Source: Pseudomonas sp. PICF141
GTDB taxonomy: Bacteria; Pseudomonadota; Gammaproteobacteria; Pseudomonadales; Pseudomonadaceae
NCBI RefSeq assembly: GCF_002286815.1
Contig: NZ_MUNM01000033.1
Location: forward strand, 1-64,000
DNA length: 64,000 bases
Direction: 5' to 3'
The position numbers and the translations under genes are program-made. Every line of letters begins with the position of its first letter. The stretch's first letter is position 1. The notes under the pieces were generated by a model. That model was not told the DNA's origin. It did not search any database and saw nothing but the letters and a program-made list of their open reading frames with translations. This document shows positions 63,539 through 64,000 of this stretch, in pieces.

Positions 63539-63640
63539 TTGTCGTGTGATGACGCCGTAAACGGCTGTGTTGATTCACGCGAATAACAAGATTCCATTAG
63601 CCACGCCCGCTGACACCGGGCCAACGAAGAACTTTGAACC

Positions 63641-64000
63641 ATGGCCACTATCCACGTAGACGGCAAAGAGCTCGAAGTCGATGGGGCAGACAACCTGTTA
63701 CAGGCGTGTCTGTCGCTAGGCCTCGATATCCCTTATTTCTGCTGGCACCCAGCCCTTGGCAGCGTTGGCGCTTGCCGCCAGTGCGCGGTCAAGCAGTACA
63801 CCGACGAGAACGACAAGCGTGGTCGGATCGTCATGTCCTGCATGACCCCCGCCACCGACGGCAGCTGGATCTCCATCGACGACGAAGAAGCGAAAGTGTT
63901 TCGCGCAAGCGTCGTTGAATGGCTGATGACCAACCACCCTCACGACTGCCCGGTCTGTGAGGAAGGCGGTCACTGCCACCTGCAAGACATGACGGTGATG
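63641..64000 (+). CDS. nuoG: NADH-quinone oxidoreductase subunit G (cut by window end)
   Basis: The first 120 codons are present, [20 protein letters not shown] onward. The N-terminal [2Fe-2S] domain has Cys in [20 protein letters not shown] (about 33-52) and [10 protein letters not shown] (about 67-76). [16 protein letters not shown] (about 102-117) is the His/Cys-ligated [4Fe-4S] segment. The rest of this large subunit, including the molybdopterin-type domain, is outside. 137 bases and a hairpin separate it from nuoF. Confidence 0.97.
   Translation, partial: MATIHVDGKELEVDGADNLLQACLSLGLDIPYFCWHPALGSVGACRQCAVKQYTDENDKRGRIVMSCMTPATDGSWISIDDEEAKVFRASVVEWLMTNHPHDCPVCEEGGHCHLQDMTVM

Overview
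The window is chromosomal DNA of a fluorescent Pseudomonas (P. fluorescens group or a close relative). The order tusDCBE, cysG/serS/crcB/rarA/lolA/ftsK, trxB/aat/ate/infA, clpA/clpS/cspD, icd/idh, mnmA/hflD/purB, aceA and the nuo operon with fused nuoCD matches the pseudomonad chromosome. The intergenic spaces carry the GC-rich inverted repeats typical of that group. I found no rRNA, tRNA, CRISPR array, prophage or complete insertion sequence. Gene calls are by reading protein motifs; no database search was run.

Positions 1-27000 are accessory. Small stand-alone genes lie here: a baeRF-type protein, lipoproteins, a cytochrome c, hydrolases, a GST, a thioesterase, a SLATT membrane protein next to an adenosine-specific kinase, an orphan FleN-like ATPase, an AraC regulator and a CAP-domain protein. 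A LacI-controlled sugar locus (MFS transporter, TIM-barrel isomerase/lyase, Gfo/Idh dehydrogenase) has a perfect 22-bp operator at 13969-13990. It is followed by peroxiredoxin lsfA, a TorF porin with an exported amidohydrolase, a DUF6124 gene with an elaborate RNA leader, a LuxR-type regulator, an isochorismatase-like hydrolase, ggt, ogt, nudK, a hemerythrin and a GNAT enzyme.

Positions 27600-64000 are mostly core. tusDCBE-ybiB is a tightly overlapped tRNA 2-thiolation operon, and its partner mnmA lies further on. On the minus strand ftsK-lolA-rarA-crcB-serS-cysG run together. Then trxB, aat, ate, infA and, convergently, clpS and clpA group the N-degron pathway; a MITE-like element sits at the end of ate. 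cspD, two different isocitrate dehydrogenases (icd and idh, divergent), nudJ-mnmA-hflD, purB, roxA, a GNAT gene, an orphan secretin-domain protein, isocitrate lyase aceA and nuoA-B-CD-E-F-G (nuoG cut by the window end) follow. icd, idh and aceA together form the isocitrate branch point between the TCA cycle and the glyoxylate shunt, directly upstream of respiratory complex I.

The least ordinary signals are: (i) the leader at 19743-19864, a predicted branched RNA whose loop is perfectly complementary to the DUF6124 ribosome binding site, reminiscent of phage C4/P4-type antisense RNAs; (ii) a possible 33-codon hydrophobic peptide at 56231-56332 (minus) with its ribosome binding site in a hairpin, beside a structured element upstream of aceA; (iii) a long hairpin in the cspD 5' region; (iv) a 160-bp MITE-like element whose insertion appears to supply the ate stop codon; (v) the SLATT/adenosine-kinase pair.
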